The notes beneath the pieces were generated by a model. That model was not told where the DNA came from, searched no databases, and saw only the letters and a program-made list of their open reading frames with translations. Shown piece by piece: positions 1 to 7,878 of a stretch of DNA of 53,717 nucleotides. Each line of letters opens with the position of its first letter. Position 1 is the first letter of the stretch. The stretch covers positions 1 to 53,717 of the forward strand of contig JAKSLI010000018.1 in assembly GCA_024401305.1 (NCBI GenBank), read 5' to 3'. Origin of the DNA: Bacteroidaceae bacterium (lineage in GTDB: Bacteria > Bacteroidota > Bacteroidia > Bacteroidales > Bacteroidaceae). Both the position numbers and the translations under genes were made by a program.

Positions 1-478
1 CACCGAAAAGACCGATCTTACCACCCTTGAGGTATGGTTCGAGAAGGTCGATGACCTTGATACCAGTAGCAAGCATTTCCTTTGATGTAGAGAGCTCTTC
101 GTATGTAGGTGGTTCGCGGTGGATAGGATAAGAGTTCTGCATGCCAAGTTCCTTCATACCATCGATAGGCTGACCGATAACGTTGAGCATACGACCCTTG
201 ATCTGTTCACCTGAAGGCATACTGATAGGCGCACCCATAGCCTCTACTTCAAGTCCGCGCTGCAGACCGTCAGTATTGTCCATAGCCACGCAACGCACAG
301 TGTCCTCACCGATGTGCTGCTGAACTTCCACTACGAGGTCAGTGCCGTTAGGACGCTTCACCTTAAGAGCATCGTGAATTTTAGGAAGTACCTCCTGTGC
401 ATTCTTGCCCTCTGTATCGAAATAAACGTCGATAACAGGACCCACAATCTGAGATATGCTTCCTTTTATATTTGCCAT
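1..478 (-). CDS. atpD: ATP synthase F1 subunit beta, 5' part (runs off the window)
   Basis: This is the first 159 codons of the catalytic beta subunit of F1 ATP synthase, which makes ATP from ADP and phosphate at the membrane. The reverse translation starts [20 protein letters not shown], the usual N-terminal beta-barrel domain. It then shows [20 protein letters not shown] and, at the window edge, [14 protein letters not shown], which leads directly into the Walker A loop outside the window. The ATG complement is at 476-478. A well-formed promoter lies about 110 nt upstream. The gene is broken only by the window edge and shows no frameshift. The family assignment is secure. Confidence 0.96.
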   Translation of the reverse strand, partial: MANIKGSISQIVGPVIDVYFDTEGKNAQEVLPKIHDALKVKRPNGTDLVVEVQQHIGEDTVRCVAMDNTDGLQRGLEVEAMGAPISMPSGEQIKGRMLNVIGQPIDGMKELGMQNSYPIHREPPTYEELSTSKEMLATGIKVIDLLEPYLKGGKIGLFG

Positions 479-588
479 AAGCTATATATTATTAATGTTA
501 AATCTGGTTAGTATTTCGCGCGTGTTTCCTTGTGAATAATGGTTTGCTACCGTTAGGATTTCCGTGCTTATCCGTGTATTAGTGTGGG

Positions 589-620
589 CAAAGTTATAAA
601 AACGTTTGATTTTACGCAAA
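589..620 (-). promoter_or_regulatory. Bacteroidetes-type promoter of atpD
   Basis: On the minus strand a TTTG box (617-620) is followed after exactly 20 nt by TAACTTTG (589-596). This matches the phylum's -33/-7 consensus. Transcription should start near 585, giving a leader of roughly 105 nt. The rest of 479-733 is AT-rich and I see no gene in it. Confidence 0.75.
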
Positions 621-733
621 TGTTTTTGCAAAAAAGTTCCAAAAAAAATTAATATTAGACCATTTGTAAGGAAAATGTAACAAGTTATAGCGCTTTGTTT
701 GCTTGCAGAATTCGTTACAAAAGCAAAATGAGA

Positions 734-1546
734 TTACTTGTTCTTCTTCATGTATTCCAGCAGAACATGGAAGCCTGGGTGGACCATTGCACCATGGTCG
801 TGGCCGCCGAGTTCATACAGATATACATTCTCATGACCTACGAGTTTCATCATGCGGTACATGTAAGCCTGCTCTTCGTAACGGCCGAAGAGTTCCAGTT
901 CACGATCGCCTGAGATAAGGAGCATCGGAGGACAGTCCTTGCGCACATGGTAAAGTGGGGCATAATTGTCGATAACAGGCTGAAGCGGACCAATTCCCTG
1001 CATCTTGCGGTGGTTGTAGTGTGTTATCATCTGACCACTGAAAGGCACAAGAGCCTTCAGTTTGTCGGGATCCTCACCGAACTTCTGCATCCATGTCTTG
1101 TCCAATCCGACAACCGTCAGCAGATATCCGCCAGCAGAATGACCTGCCACATATATTTGCTTCACATCACCGCCATAGCTTGCTATGTTCTTCAGAGTCC
1201 ACGCAATGGATTCTGCCACATCATTCAATGGAGCATCAATGGTAACCTTCGGCAATAGTCTGTAGTTTGGAGCTACCACAATGCAGCCTTTCTCCTTCAG
1301 TTCTTGCGGAATCTCCTTGTTGCCGCCCTCAATGCCGCCGCCGTGATACCACACAACAACCTGGCAATCCTTCTTGCCTTCTGGGTAATAAACATCCAGT
1401 TTGCAACGTTCCTTGGCGTAAGAATCGTTGGAAGCGGTGTACGGAATATCCATTACGGTCTTGTAAGCCACATTCTTCTGTGCAAACGATGTGCAGCAGA
1501 TGGCTAACAGAGTAAAGAGAAGTGCTATTCTTTTCATGTTTTTCAA
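734..1546 (-). CDS. Secreted alpha/beta hydrolase (carboxylesterase/lipase-like)
   Basis: The predicted protein has 270 residues, an N-terminal signal peptide (about residues 1-22, ending TSFAQ) and an alpha/beta-hydrolase fold. An HGGG-type oxyanion element (YHGGGIEGG) is followed by the nucleophile elbow GHSAGG (about 136-141). An acidic residue in SGDRELE and a His in GGHDHG complete a plausible Ser-Asp-His triad. It probably hydrolyses esters in the periplasm or outside the cell; the substrate is unknown. It is the last gene of a minus-strand run, 23 nt after the PAP2 gene. A second Met at residue 4 is also a possible start; both keep the signal peptide. Confidence 0.85.
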   Translation of the reverse strand: MKNMKRIALLFTLLAICCTSFAQKNVAYKTVMDIPYTASNDSYAKERCKLDVYYPEGKKDCQVVVWYHGGGIEGGNKEIPQELKEKGCIVVAPNYRLLPKVTIDAPLNDVAESIAWTLKNIASYGGDVKQIYVAGHSAGGYLLTVVGLDKTWMQKFGEDPDKLKALVPFSGQMITHYNHRKMQGIGPLQPVIDNYAPLYHVRKDCPPMLLISGDRELELFGRYEEQAYMYRMMKLVGHENVYLYELGGHDHGAMVHPGFHVLLEYMKKNK

Positions 1547-1569
1547 GATATTTTAATTAAATAGTCATG

Positions 1570-2244
1570 TTAAAGAAACACGGCTGCGATGGCCAAAACC
1601 ATGAATATTACGACTACGGCAACGGCAATAAAGTCTCTTTGGACTGCAGAAGGTTCCTGGTCCACCAAGTTATAGTCCGGTTTCTTCAAATATTTGAACT
1701 GCAGACCAATGCTGATGCCATACACTACTGCGCCGATGAGGAAACCGAGCAACGCTCCGCAAGCGACATCGCCAGGATAGTGAACACCGAGATATACGCG
1801 GCTGTAGCACATGACTATTGCCCACAGGAACATGGCAATGGAAGTCCAACGCTCCCGAAGATAAAGCCATATTACTGTTGCCAATCCAAAGGTGTTTGAA
1901 GCGTGACATGATGGAAAACCGTAACTTGCGTGCGTGCGGTAGCCTTCCACAGCATGAACCATCGTATGGATTGGATTGTCTATGCAGACTGGTCTCAGCC
2001 TCATGAATATCGGACGGATGATGTGAGAACAACAGAAGTCCGTGAGGAAGAAGGTGAGTCCAACAGTGATGAGGAAGGCAAGGAAATGCTTCGAGAACTT
2101 CATTCGCCTATAGAACTCATACAATATTGCAAGATACAATCCAATCCACGTCGGTTTTCCTGATATCAATGACATCAGGACATCAAGATACGGGGTATTT
2201 GCTCCATTGATATAGAAAAGTATGTCTTGATCGAGAGCTTCCAA
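1570..2244 (-). CDS. PAP2-superfamily membrane phosphatase
   Basis: This 224-residue integral membrane protein carries the three PAP2 signature blocks: an RLRP segment (the KxxxxxxRP-type motif), a PSCH block (here GFPSCHASN, replacing the usual PSGH) and SRVYLGVHYPGD (the SRxxxxxHxxxD motif). Family members dephosphorylate lipid phosphates such as undecaprenyl pyrophosphate, phosphatidic acid or lipid A. Several hydrophobic helices surround the motifs, as expected. The gene lies between the DUF4861 gene (44 nt upstream) and the secreted esterase (23 nt downstream), probably in one transcript. The exact lipid substrate cannot be read from sequence, so bacA-like activity is only one option. 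Confidence 0.88.
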   Translation of the reverse strand: MEALDQDILFYINGANTPYLDVLMSLISGKPTWIGLYLAILYEFYRRMKFSKHFLAFLITVGLTFFLTDFCCSHIIRPIFMRLRPVCIDNPIHTMVHAVEGYRTHASYGFPSCHASNTFGLATVIWLYLRERWTSIAMFLWAIVMCYSRVYLGVHYPGDVACGALLGFLIGAVVYGISIGLQFKYLKKPDYNLVDQEPSAVQRDFIAVAVVVIFMVLAIAAVFL

Positions 2245-2288
2245 AATCTATTACCAACTATAATTATCAAATAAGGGATCAAAGATTC

Positions 2289-3518
2289 CTACTTCAACTT
2301 TCCGCTCTTCACGCTCAACGGATTCTCCATTTCCTTCTTCCATTGCTTGAGATATTCAAACCAAGCATCGGCAGAATGGAAACCGAAAGTCTCGTTGTCT
2401 GAGCCGAAAACGATTCCGTAGTTCAACGCTCTGTGTCTTGGAACCACTTCCAAAGCATAGTTGTCCTTGTTTGCCGGAAGTTCCTTTACCACATTCGCCT
2501 TTGGAATCCAGATGCCCAAGCCCACTGTCTCGCGCTTATGACCTGCGCTGTCTTTTTCCGATACAGGCCAGTCAGTACCCCAACAGCCGCGAAGTCCGTG
2601 ATTATCAGAGAATTCCTTTGAATCCTTTACATTAATCAGACCTGTACAGTAAGTGTTTGATGTAGGATTACTGAACATGCAGCTAACCTCGCAATCGCGA
2701 TGGCCAGCATAGAGAGTGTAGTAAGTGACCATTGTGACCTTCTCCGCACCTGGAGCAGGAAGCCAATTCTCGTCGAGCACTTCCACGATAGTGCGAAGCG
2801 GACCTTCCGCAACGATTCTCTGCGCACGATGGTCAAGATCCTCAAGCATCACAGGACCATTGCCGTCAAAACCGCGAAGCGTACCAACGCCAAGCGTGTT
2901 GCCTACCCAAAGCACATCGTCGCCAAAGCCGGCAGCCTTCTGCTGGGCATCTGGATAGAACTGAGTCTGCTTGAGTTCCAGTTGCTTGGTGTATTTACCG
3001 TAGATATCTACAGTCTGACGGTGATCAAAGTAGATGCGATAGGCAGCAACCTCACTCTCGAACGCAGCACCATGGTGATGAAGCTGGTTGTAAGGATTTA
3101 CGCCACGCTTCACCTTCAGCTGGTCTATGTACAAATCCTGCTTGTTGCTCTCCTTTATCTTCTTGTTGGAGAGCATCATATCTATATATACGCGCGAAGG
3201 ATACTGTTTCTGAACGCCATTGTCAGAGTAAGAAACCTCAGCCTTCAGGGTCTCTTTTCCGTTGATATCCACGAGGAAGCAGAGCGCATCGGCAGTGCCG
3301 TCGCCAGTGAGGTCGTCAAGCTGACAAGGAATTTCCTTGCCGTCTATTGTCACCACAGCCTGTCTTACCGTAAAGGGAACATGGTTTAGAAGCACATTCA
3401 CCGGAGCATCAACACGCTTTGTCTCAATAGGGTTAGTTATTTCAAGGGTCTGCGTCTTCGTCTTGGCACCGACGGTAAGAGCCGAAAGAAGCGCCAAAGT
3501 AAGGGTTAGTTTTCTCAT
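2289..3518 (-). CDS. DUF4861 family secreted protein
   Basis: The protein has 409 residues and a signal peptide (about 1-18). The body matches the DUF4861 family common in Bacteroidetes, with blocks such as VLLNHVPFTV, DVLWVGNTLGVGT and DNHGLRGCWGTDWP. These proteins are exported and often sit near polysaccharide or rhamnogalacturonan degradation genes, but no catalytic mechanism is established and none is assigned here. The start codon is separated from the upstream gamma-carbonic-anhydrase-like gene by 43 nt made entirely of a 7-nt tandem repeat, which suggests co-transcription. Family call from pattern recognition. Confidence 0.8.
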   Translation of the reverse strand: MRKLTLTLALLSALTVGAKTKTQTLEITNPIETKRVDAPVNVLLNHVPFTVRQAVVTIDGKEIPCQLDDLTGDGTADALCFLVDINGKETLKAEVSYSDNGVQKQYPSRVYIDMMLSNKKIKESNKQDLYIDQLKVKRGVNPYNQLHHHGAAFESEVAAYRIYFDHRQTVDIYGKYTKQLELKQTQFYPDAQQKAAGFGDDVLWVGNTLGVGTLRGFDGNGPVMLEDLDHRAQRIVAEGPLRTIVEVLDENWLPAPGAEKVTMVTYYTLYAGHRDCEVSCMFSNPTSNTYCTGLINVKDSKEFSDNHGLRGCWGTDWPVSEKDSAGHKRETVGLGIWIPKANVVKELPANKDNYALEVVPRHRALNYGIVFGSDNETFGFHSADAWFEYLKQWKKEMENPLSVKSGKLK

Positions 3519-3519
3519 A

Positions 3520-3561
3520 TTTAGTGTTTTGCGTTTAGTGCTTAGTATTTAGTGTTTAGTG
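3520..3561 (-). repeat. Heptamer tandem repeat filling an intergenic gap
   Basis: Six consecutive 7-nt units cover 3520-3561. On the plus strand they read TTTAGTG, TTTTGCG, TTTAGTG, CTTAGTA, TTTAGTG, TTTAGTG. They fill the whole gap between the stop of the upstream gene (3562) and the ATG at 3516-3518. On the transcribed strand the units read CACTAAA-like, directly before the start codon and with no purine-rich ribosome site between. Confidence 0.85.
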
Positions 3562-4065
3562 TTACTTCAGGTATTCCTTCGAATATTCCACATAATGTGC
3601 AGCAAAGCTTTCAGCTTGGTTTGGAGCAGTCTTCTTGATGAACTTCGCAGGCACACCGCCCCAAATCTCATGTTCGCCGATCTGAGTGCCACCAAGAACG
3701 AGTGCGCCGGCAGCAACGATGGCACCTTCGCCAACAACAACCTTGTCGAGCACTGTTGCACCCATACCAATCAGGCAGCCTTTCTTCAGTGTGCAGGCAT
3801 GAACCGTTGCGTTATGGCCTATCGAAACATCGTCTTCGATGATTGTCGGACCTGTCGTATTCGTCACATGAACCACAGCACCGTCCTGCACATTCACGCG
3901 GTTGCCCATCGTAACAGGTGCCACATCGCCGCGAACTGTAGCGCCAAACCAGATTGAACATTCATCGCCCATCGTCACTTCACCTACGATAGCTGCGTTC
4001 TCGGAAAAGTAACAATCTGTACCAAATTTAGGCTTCAAACCTTTATATTCTTTAATTATTGCCAT
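3562..4065 (-). CDS. Gamma-carbonic anhydrase-like hexapeptide-repeat protein
   Basis: The 167-residue protein starts MAIIKEYKGLKPKFG. An upstream in-frame Met would add 15 unlikely residues, so this start is preferred. It is a left-handed beta-helix protein of the gamma-carbonic anhydrase/YrdA group, with repeated hexapeptide turns and the family blocks FGATVRGDVAPVTMG, NVQDGAVVHV and SIGHNATVHAC. The His residues of HVT and GHNATVHA fit the trimeric metal site. It ends with the usual GVPAKFIK plus a C-terminal helix. Many YrdA-like members have no proven carbonic anhydrase activity, so the function stays open. It is the first gene of the minus-strand run down to 734. Confidence 0.88.
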   Translation of the reverse strand: MAIIKEYKGLKPKFGTDCYFSENAAIVGEVTMGDECSIWFGATVRGDVAPVTMGNRVNVQDGAVVHVTNTTGPTIIEDDVSIGHNATVHACTLKKGCLIGMGATVLDKVVVGEGAIVAAGALVLGGTQIGEHEIWGGVPAKFIKKTAPNQAESFAAHYVEYSKEYLK

Positions 4066-4102
4066 GATTAAGATTACATTTTGTAAGTTTATGCTAATTT
4101 TC

Positions 4103-4160
4103 GGTGACAAAATTACAAATAAATTATCGTATTATAAAATCTTTTTCTAATTTTGTCACC
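4103..4160. promoter_or_regulatory. Symmetric divergent promoter region with 13-bp inverted repeat
   Basis: GGTGACAAAATTA (4103-4115) is repeated as its exact reverse complement at 4148-4160, with 32 nt between. Each arm contains TAATTTTG reading outward, a match to the TAnnTTTG -7 box: toward the carbonic-anhydrase-like gene on the minus strand (4108-4115) and toward ddh on the plus strand (4148-4155). The -33 boxes are weak. Because the -7 boxes lie inside the arms, the repeat may also be a regulator site. A small hairpin with CCGACGA/TCGTCGG arms (4220-4238) sits in the ddh leader. Confidence 0.6.
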
Positions 4161-4283
4161 GCTTAGCGCAATATTTTTGATTACACATTAATTATATATA
4201 GCCGCCAAGCCACCGTTCCCCGACGATTTCGTCGTCGGCCTACAAACAACCAAAAACAAAAAACTAAAAACCAATAAATAGAA

Positions 4284-5183
4284 ATGAAAAAGATTCGCGC
4301 TGCCGTAGTTGGTTACGGTAACATCGGCAAATTCACTATTGAAGCTCTCGAGGCTTCTGACGATTTTGAGATTGCAGGCGTTGTTCGCCGCAATGGTGCA
4401 GAAAACAAGCCTGCAGAGCTCGCACAGTATGATGTAGTTAAAGATATCAAGGAGCTCAAGGATGTGGATGTAGCCATTCTTGCTACTCCTACCCGTTCTT
4501 GCGAGGAATATGCAAAGCAGATTCTCCCTCTCGGCATCAACACTGTTGACAGCTTCGACATCCACACAAATATTGTTGACTACCGCAAGACTCTCATGGA
4601 AATCAACAAGCAGACAGGCACTGTCTCTGTAATCGCTGCAGGTTGGGATCCAGGTTCAGACTCTGTTGTTCGCACACTCATGCAGAGCCTCGCTCCAAAG
4701 GGACTCTCTTATACAAACTTCGGTCCTGGCCGTTCTATGGGTCACTCAGTATGCGTACGCTCAAAGGAAGGCGTTAAGGACGCTCTCTCAATGACAATCC
4801 CTGTAGGCGAAGGCATCCACCGTCGTATGGTCTATGTTGAGCTTGAAGAAGGTGCAAGCCTCGAAGAGGTTACAAAGGCTATCAAGGCTGACCCATACTT
4901 CGCAAGCGACGAGACTCACGTGTTCGCAGTAGAATCCGTTGACGCTCTCAACGATGTTGGTCACGGCGTAAACCTCGTTCGCAAGGGTGTTTCTGGTAAG
5001 ACTCACAACCAGATGATCGAGTTCAACATGAAGATCAACAACCCAGCCCTCACAGCACAGGTACTCGTAAACGTAGCTCGCGCTTCAATGAAGCAGCAGC
5101 CAGGTTGCTACACAATGATTGAAATCCCAGTCATCGACTATCTCCCAGGCGATCGCGAGGACCTCATCAAGCACTTGGTATAA
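4284..5183 (+). CDS. ddh: meso-diaminopimelate D-dehydrogenase
   Basis: The 299-residue enzyme would make meso-diaminopimelate in one NADPH-dependent step from tetrahydrodipicolinate, ammonia and NADPH, feeding lysine and peptidoglycan synthesis. The N-terminus has the Rossmann fingerprint VVGYGNIGKF followed by VVRR. Family blocks include DSFDIHTNIVDYR, AAGWDPGSDSVVR, FGPGRSMGHSV and the C-terminal NMKINNPALTAQVLVNVARAS region (given here only by position, about 248-270). Length and motif order match the family. It has its own promoter region and a terminator hairpin 37 nt after the stop, so it is probably transcribed alone. Confidence 0.95.
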   Translation: MKKIRAAVVGYGNIGKFTIEALEASDDFEIAGVVRRNGAENKPAELAQYDVVKDIKELKDVDVAILATPTRSCEEYAKQILPLGINTVDSFDIHTNIVDYRKTLMEINKQTGTVSVIAAGWDPGSDSVVRTLMQSLAPKGLSYTNFGPGRSMGHSVCVRSKEGVKDALSMTIPVGEGIHRRMVYVELEEGASLEEVTKAIKADPYFASDETHVFAVESVDALNDVGHGVNLVRKGVSGKTHNQMIEFNMKINNPALTAQVLVNVARASMKQQPGCYTMIEIPVIDYLPGDREDLIKHLV

Positions 5184-5219
5184 TTCTCCGCAACACAAAA
5201 ACATCTCACAATATTATTC

Positions 5220-5249
5220 ATGGCATGTCATCTCGGCATGCCATTTTTT
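5220..5249 (+). terminator. Rho-independent terminator of ddh
   Basis: ATGGCATG (5220-5227) pairs with CATGCCAT (5237-5244) around a 9-nt loop and is followed by a run of T. Confidence 0.8.
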
Positions 5250-5346
5250 CTTGCCTGAGCCCAAATATTCTAATGGACTATTCTGGTTAAAATGTATCTG
5301 TTTGCAAGAAAATTTGCCGATTTCCTCACAAAAGTTCACTTCGTTG

Positions 5347-5376
5347 TTGGTTTATTCAAAAAATATCTTAATTTTG
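5347..5376 (+). promoter_or_regulatory. Promoter of the small lipoprotein gene
   Basis: TTG (5347-5349), 19 nt, then TAATTTTG (5369-5376) matches the Bacteroidetes consensus and lies 57 nt before the start codon at 5433. Confidence 0.6.
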
Positions 5377-5432
5377 CAGCTGAAATTAATACTACCCATA
5401 ATTATTAACCCCCAAAAAACAATTTAACAGAA

Positions 5433-5933
5433 ATGAAAAAGTTTTTTATGATGATTGCAGCTGTTGCTATGGCTGCTGTTATTTCTTCATGCGGTGACAA
5501 GACAGCTCAAGGTGGCAACGCAGATTCTGCACAGGCTGAAACAGCTGAGGTTGAGGCTGAGGCAGCAGCTCCTGCTTCTGACAAACCTATGCAGGAACAG
5601 ATGAAGGACGCTATCGCTACTCTCAAGGAAGCTTGCGAGAAGAAGGATCAGGACATGCTCGAGAAGGGTATGGACGCTTACCTCGCAGCTCTCGGTTCTG
5701 CAAAGTCTATGGATGACCTCCAGGAAATGGAAAAGCCTGAGTACGATCTTGTAAAGGCAATGTCAGGTTCAAACAATCCTGAGGAGTGGGCAGACATGGA
5801 ACGTTTCAAGAAGTACGAAGGTGCTATCGAGAAGACTTTGGAAGATGTTATGAAGAAGATCATCCCAGGTCTCGCAGAGAAGGCAGCTGAAGCAGAGGAA
5901 ATAGGCGAAGCATTGGAAGGCACAGAAGAATAA
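5433..5933 (+). CDS. Small acidic lipoprotein, function unknown
   Basis: The 166-residue protein has a lipoprotein-type signal (hydrophobic stretch, then VISSCGDK, with Cys at about residue 20). An Ala/Glu-rich linker and a mostly helical acidic body follow. I recognise no enzymatic motif. The body pattern (MQEQMKDAIATLKEACEKKD and later KKIIPGLAEKAAEAEE) suggests an amphipathic helical bundle. It stands alone, with its own promoter and a strong hairpin after the stop. It is probably membrane-anchored in the periplasm; its role is unknown. Confidence 0.8.
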   Translation: MKKFFMMIAAVAMAAVISSCGDKTAQGGNADSAQAETAEVEAEAAAPASDKPMQEQMKDAIATLKEACEKKDQDMLEKGMDAYLAALGSAKSMDDLQEMEKPEYDLVKAMSGSNNPEEWADMERFKKYEGAIEKTLEDVMKKIIPGLAEKAAEAEEIGEALEGTEE

Positions 5934-5981
5934 TTCTCACTATTCAATCTTCATCAAGCGCAATCCATAGCGCGACAATAA

Positions 5982-6019
5982 GAAACTCCCACGGAAACGA
6001 TCGTTTCCGTGGGAGTTTC
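5982..6019. terminator. Perfect 38-bp palindrome, probable bidirectional terminator
   Basis: Bases 5982-6000 are exactly reverse-complementary to 6001-6019, with a centre ACGATCGT and arms carrying AAACTCCCACGG. It lies 49 nt after the lipoprotein stop and 81 nt beyond the end of the convergent AbiEii gene, so it can stop transcripts from both sides. The T-tracts are short. Confidence 0.6.
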
Positions 6020-6099
6020 CTGTATGTTTAGTTCTTCTATATGGGACATTATCTTATGTTACATCATTGCGTATCGCATAACCGTACTATGCATTCTTT

Positions 6100-6978
6100 C
6101 TATCTATGAATGCTCCAATAATTGTCATAATAAGGTTTTAGTTGAGAGGTTATTACATCCATAACCACATCAAATGGAATCATTTCCTTCCATCTTATTT
6201 TTCTCAAGAATGCATTCCACCGTACAACGCGAGCGTTATCTCTCGCAAACTCCTCAGAGAACAACTTCAGATTCCCGTTAAACCTTAGTCCTCGGTTCTC
6301 GAATGTTGCATAGATAGCGCCATTCAGCGTATCACTTGAAATCTCCTTTGTCTTCAATATTTGGTAACAATCAAAGAAGTCCTTCATACGACTGTTCTTC
6401 TCATCCCTATCTATCATTGCGTGAAATTTCTCAGCAATCACAGTTTCTATAGAATAGGCCTTTATTTGTATACCTGGGATTTCTTGCAGCAGCAGGGGAA
6501 ACTCTATCGTCACTGGACATGGAGTTACAACATCGCCAAATCCGATGTCAATGGACATGTTGTATTCTATCGTATCCATCTTCGCATTGATATAAAAGCG
6601 TGTGCCAGGATATTTCTTTTCTACAGCTATTGGTTCTGTACGTAGCCTGTCAACATCAAAGGTTACTCCGTCTTCCGCACATTCTATAGAAAGAACCTCC
6701 TTGAACACATTCTCAAGATAGTCTCTGTCTCTGCTTATCTGCATCGCCATAAAGTCAACATCTACCGTAGGGCGCGAGTCCAAACCATCCATTGCATAAA
6801 GCAAGGAACCTCCCTTTAGCAGGAAGTTATCCTTATAATTGCTAATGGACACTCTATACAGCAAACGTTCATTAAAATATCTCGCCAACAGGTACATATA
6901 CTGATATCCCGATTGGTTCATCAGGTTCAACAGCTTAGTCCTAACAGACTTTCCATAATTCGTTATTGCCTTCTTCAT
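6100..6978 (-). CDS. abiEii: AbiEii-type nucleotidyltransferase toxin
   Basis: The 292-residue protein belongs to the AbiEii/DUF1814 nucleotidyltransferase family, the toxin of type IV toxin-antitoxin and abortive-infection systems. The NTase core is visible: LLKGGSLLYAMDG (KGGS motif), then RPTVDVDFMA (the DxD metal pair), later IDIGFGD. The C-terminal EKFHAMIDRDEKNSRMKDFFD block matches the family pattern aEKxxAxxxR...RxKDxxD. The start overlaps the stop of the upstream antitoxin gene by one base (TAATG), indicating translational coupling. Known family members modify tRNA or use NTPs to block growth; the target here is not known. Confidence 0.9.
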   Translation of the reverse strand: MKKAITNYGKSVRTKLLNLMNQSGYQYMYLLARYFNERLLYRVSISNYKDNFLLKGGSLLYAMDGLDSRPTVDVDFMAMQISRDRDYLENVFKEVLSIECAEDGVTFDVDRLRTEPIAVEKKYPGTRFYINAKMDTIEYNMSIDIGFGDVVTPCPVTIEFPLLLQEIPGIQIKAYSIETVIAEKFHAMIDRDEKNSRMKDFFDCYQILKTKEISSDTLNGAIYATFENRGLRFNGNLKLFSEEFARDNARVVRWNAFLRKIRWKEMIPFDVVMDVITSQLKPYYDNYWSIHR

Positions 6979-7556
6979 TACATCAATACTTCAAGGTAAT
7001 TATCCAGAACTTTGCTCACCCTCAGTTTTCTTGCATATTCAGAAAGTAGAGTCAGTTTTCTTTCAGGTTTGTTAAGATAAGTCTTTACTATCTCAGCGCA
7101 TAGGTCAAGACCAATCTTGTTGCGGTACTTTATTGCATCGCACACACTTCTTTCCATGTCTGTTATCCTTACTTGGTAGCCAGATATTTCTTTCAATACC
7201 GTTCCGAACTCCAGATTTTCTTTTTTCCAGTAATAAAGTGTAATCGGAAAGATGTTGGAAGTTCTTACCTTGCGCTTTGCTTCTATGGCTATGCAGAAGG
7301 CAGGCGGAACGGTTGTGGTCAGTTCGTAATAGCTCCATGCATTATACATACAGACGATACCCTTCGGAACTATCTTTTCCACATCAATCATCGTACTGAT
7401 GATAGACGACGGCTCAACATAGACACCTTGACGCACTCTGACCAGTTCGCCACGTTTCTCTGCACGCAAAATCTTCAGATAGTCGTTTCTGCTATGGATA
7501 TCTTTCGCGGAAAACACCCCATTGCGCGATTCATAATATGCATTTGTCCTATTCAT
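6978..7556 (-). CDS. abiEi: AbiEi-type antitoxin and autoregulator
   Basis: This 192-residue protein starts MNRTNAYYESRNGVFSAKDI. A longer frame upstream begins inside the operator repeat and is rejected because the promoter -7 box lies between. The N-terminal part is a winged-helix-like segment (AKDIHSRNDYLKILRAEKRGE, about 15-35), followed by the AbiEi block (VCMYNAWSYYELTT) and a C-terminal domain. In characterised systems AbiEi neutralises AbiEii and represses its own promoter by binding inverted repeats. The perfect inverted repeat just upstream fits that. The downstream toxin gene overlaps by one base. Confidence 0.87.
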   Translation of the reverse strand: MNRTNAYYESRNGVFSAKDIHSRNDYLKILRAEKRGELVRVRQGVYVEPSSIISTMIDVEKIVPKGIVCMYNAWSYYELTTTVPPAFCIAIEAKRKVRTSNIFPITLYYWKKENLEFGTVLKEISGYQVRITDMERSVCDAIKYRNKIGLDLCAEIVKTYLNKPERKLTLLSEYARKLRVSKVLDNYLEVLM

Positions 7557-7576
7557 ATCAGTGCTTTTTACGTGGG

Positions 7577-7654
7577 CAAAGGTACATTCTTTTTCAAAAA
7601 TATGCAAAAAGTTACGGAGAATATTGACTTTTACCGTAACTTTTTGCATATTTT
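7577..7654 (-). promoter_or_regulatory. Promoter with overlapping 21-bp inverted-repeat operator of abiE
   Basis: On the minus strand TTTG (7605-7608), 20 nt, TACCTTTG (7577-7584) forms a consensus promoter 20 nt before the abiEi ATG. A perfect inverted repeat has arms at 7597-7617 and 7634-7654 (21 bp each; core GCAAAAAGTTACGG) with a 16-nt spacer. The near arm covers the -33 box. This is the expected geometry for AbiEi autorepression. Confidence 0.8.
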
Positions 7655-7878
7655 ACTTCCGAAACGCACTGCATTTTCTTACTTTTGCAGTATGTTTGGT
7701 TTCCAATTTTCGCAGAAATCGGTCGGCAAAGCCGACATTTGGAGGAACTAAGCCTTGCCTAAAGGCTCCTTCCTTGCTCGTCCCTCGCAATTCCTTTGAG
7801 CCTTTATTCAAGCCTTAGTTTATTCTTCCTGCTTTTTAGCTCATTGAATACGGTCTGGACAGGTCATGATTAGTGGAA
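7655..7878. other. Gene-free stretch between abiE and the kinase island
   Basis: These 224 nt separate two divergently placed blocks. A TACTTTTG box occurs near 7680 on the plus strand, with only a 19-codon open frame behind it. A small hairpin (GTCGGC/GCCGAC) lies at 7731-7745. I see no gene and no template-repeat copy of the kinase 3' end here. Confidence 0.5.

Noticed and set aside
7692-7751. Small open frame after a TACTTTTG box downstream of abiE
   Set aside because: Only about 19 codons, no ribosome site and no conserved -33 box.
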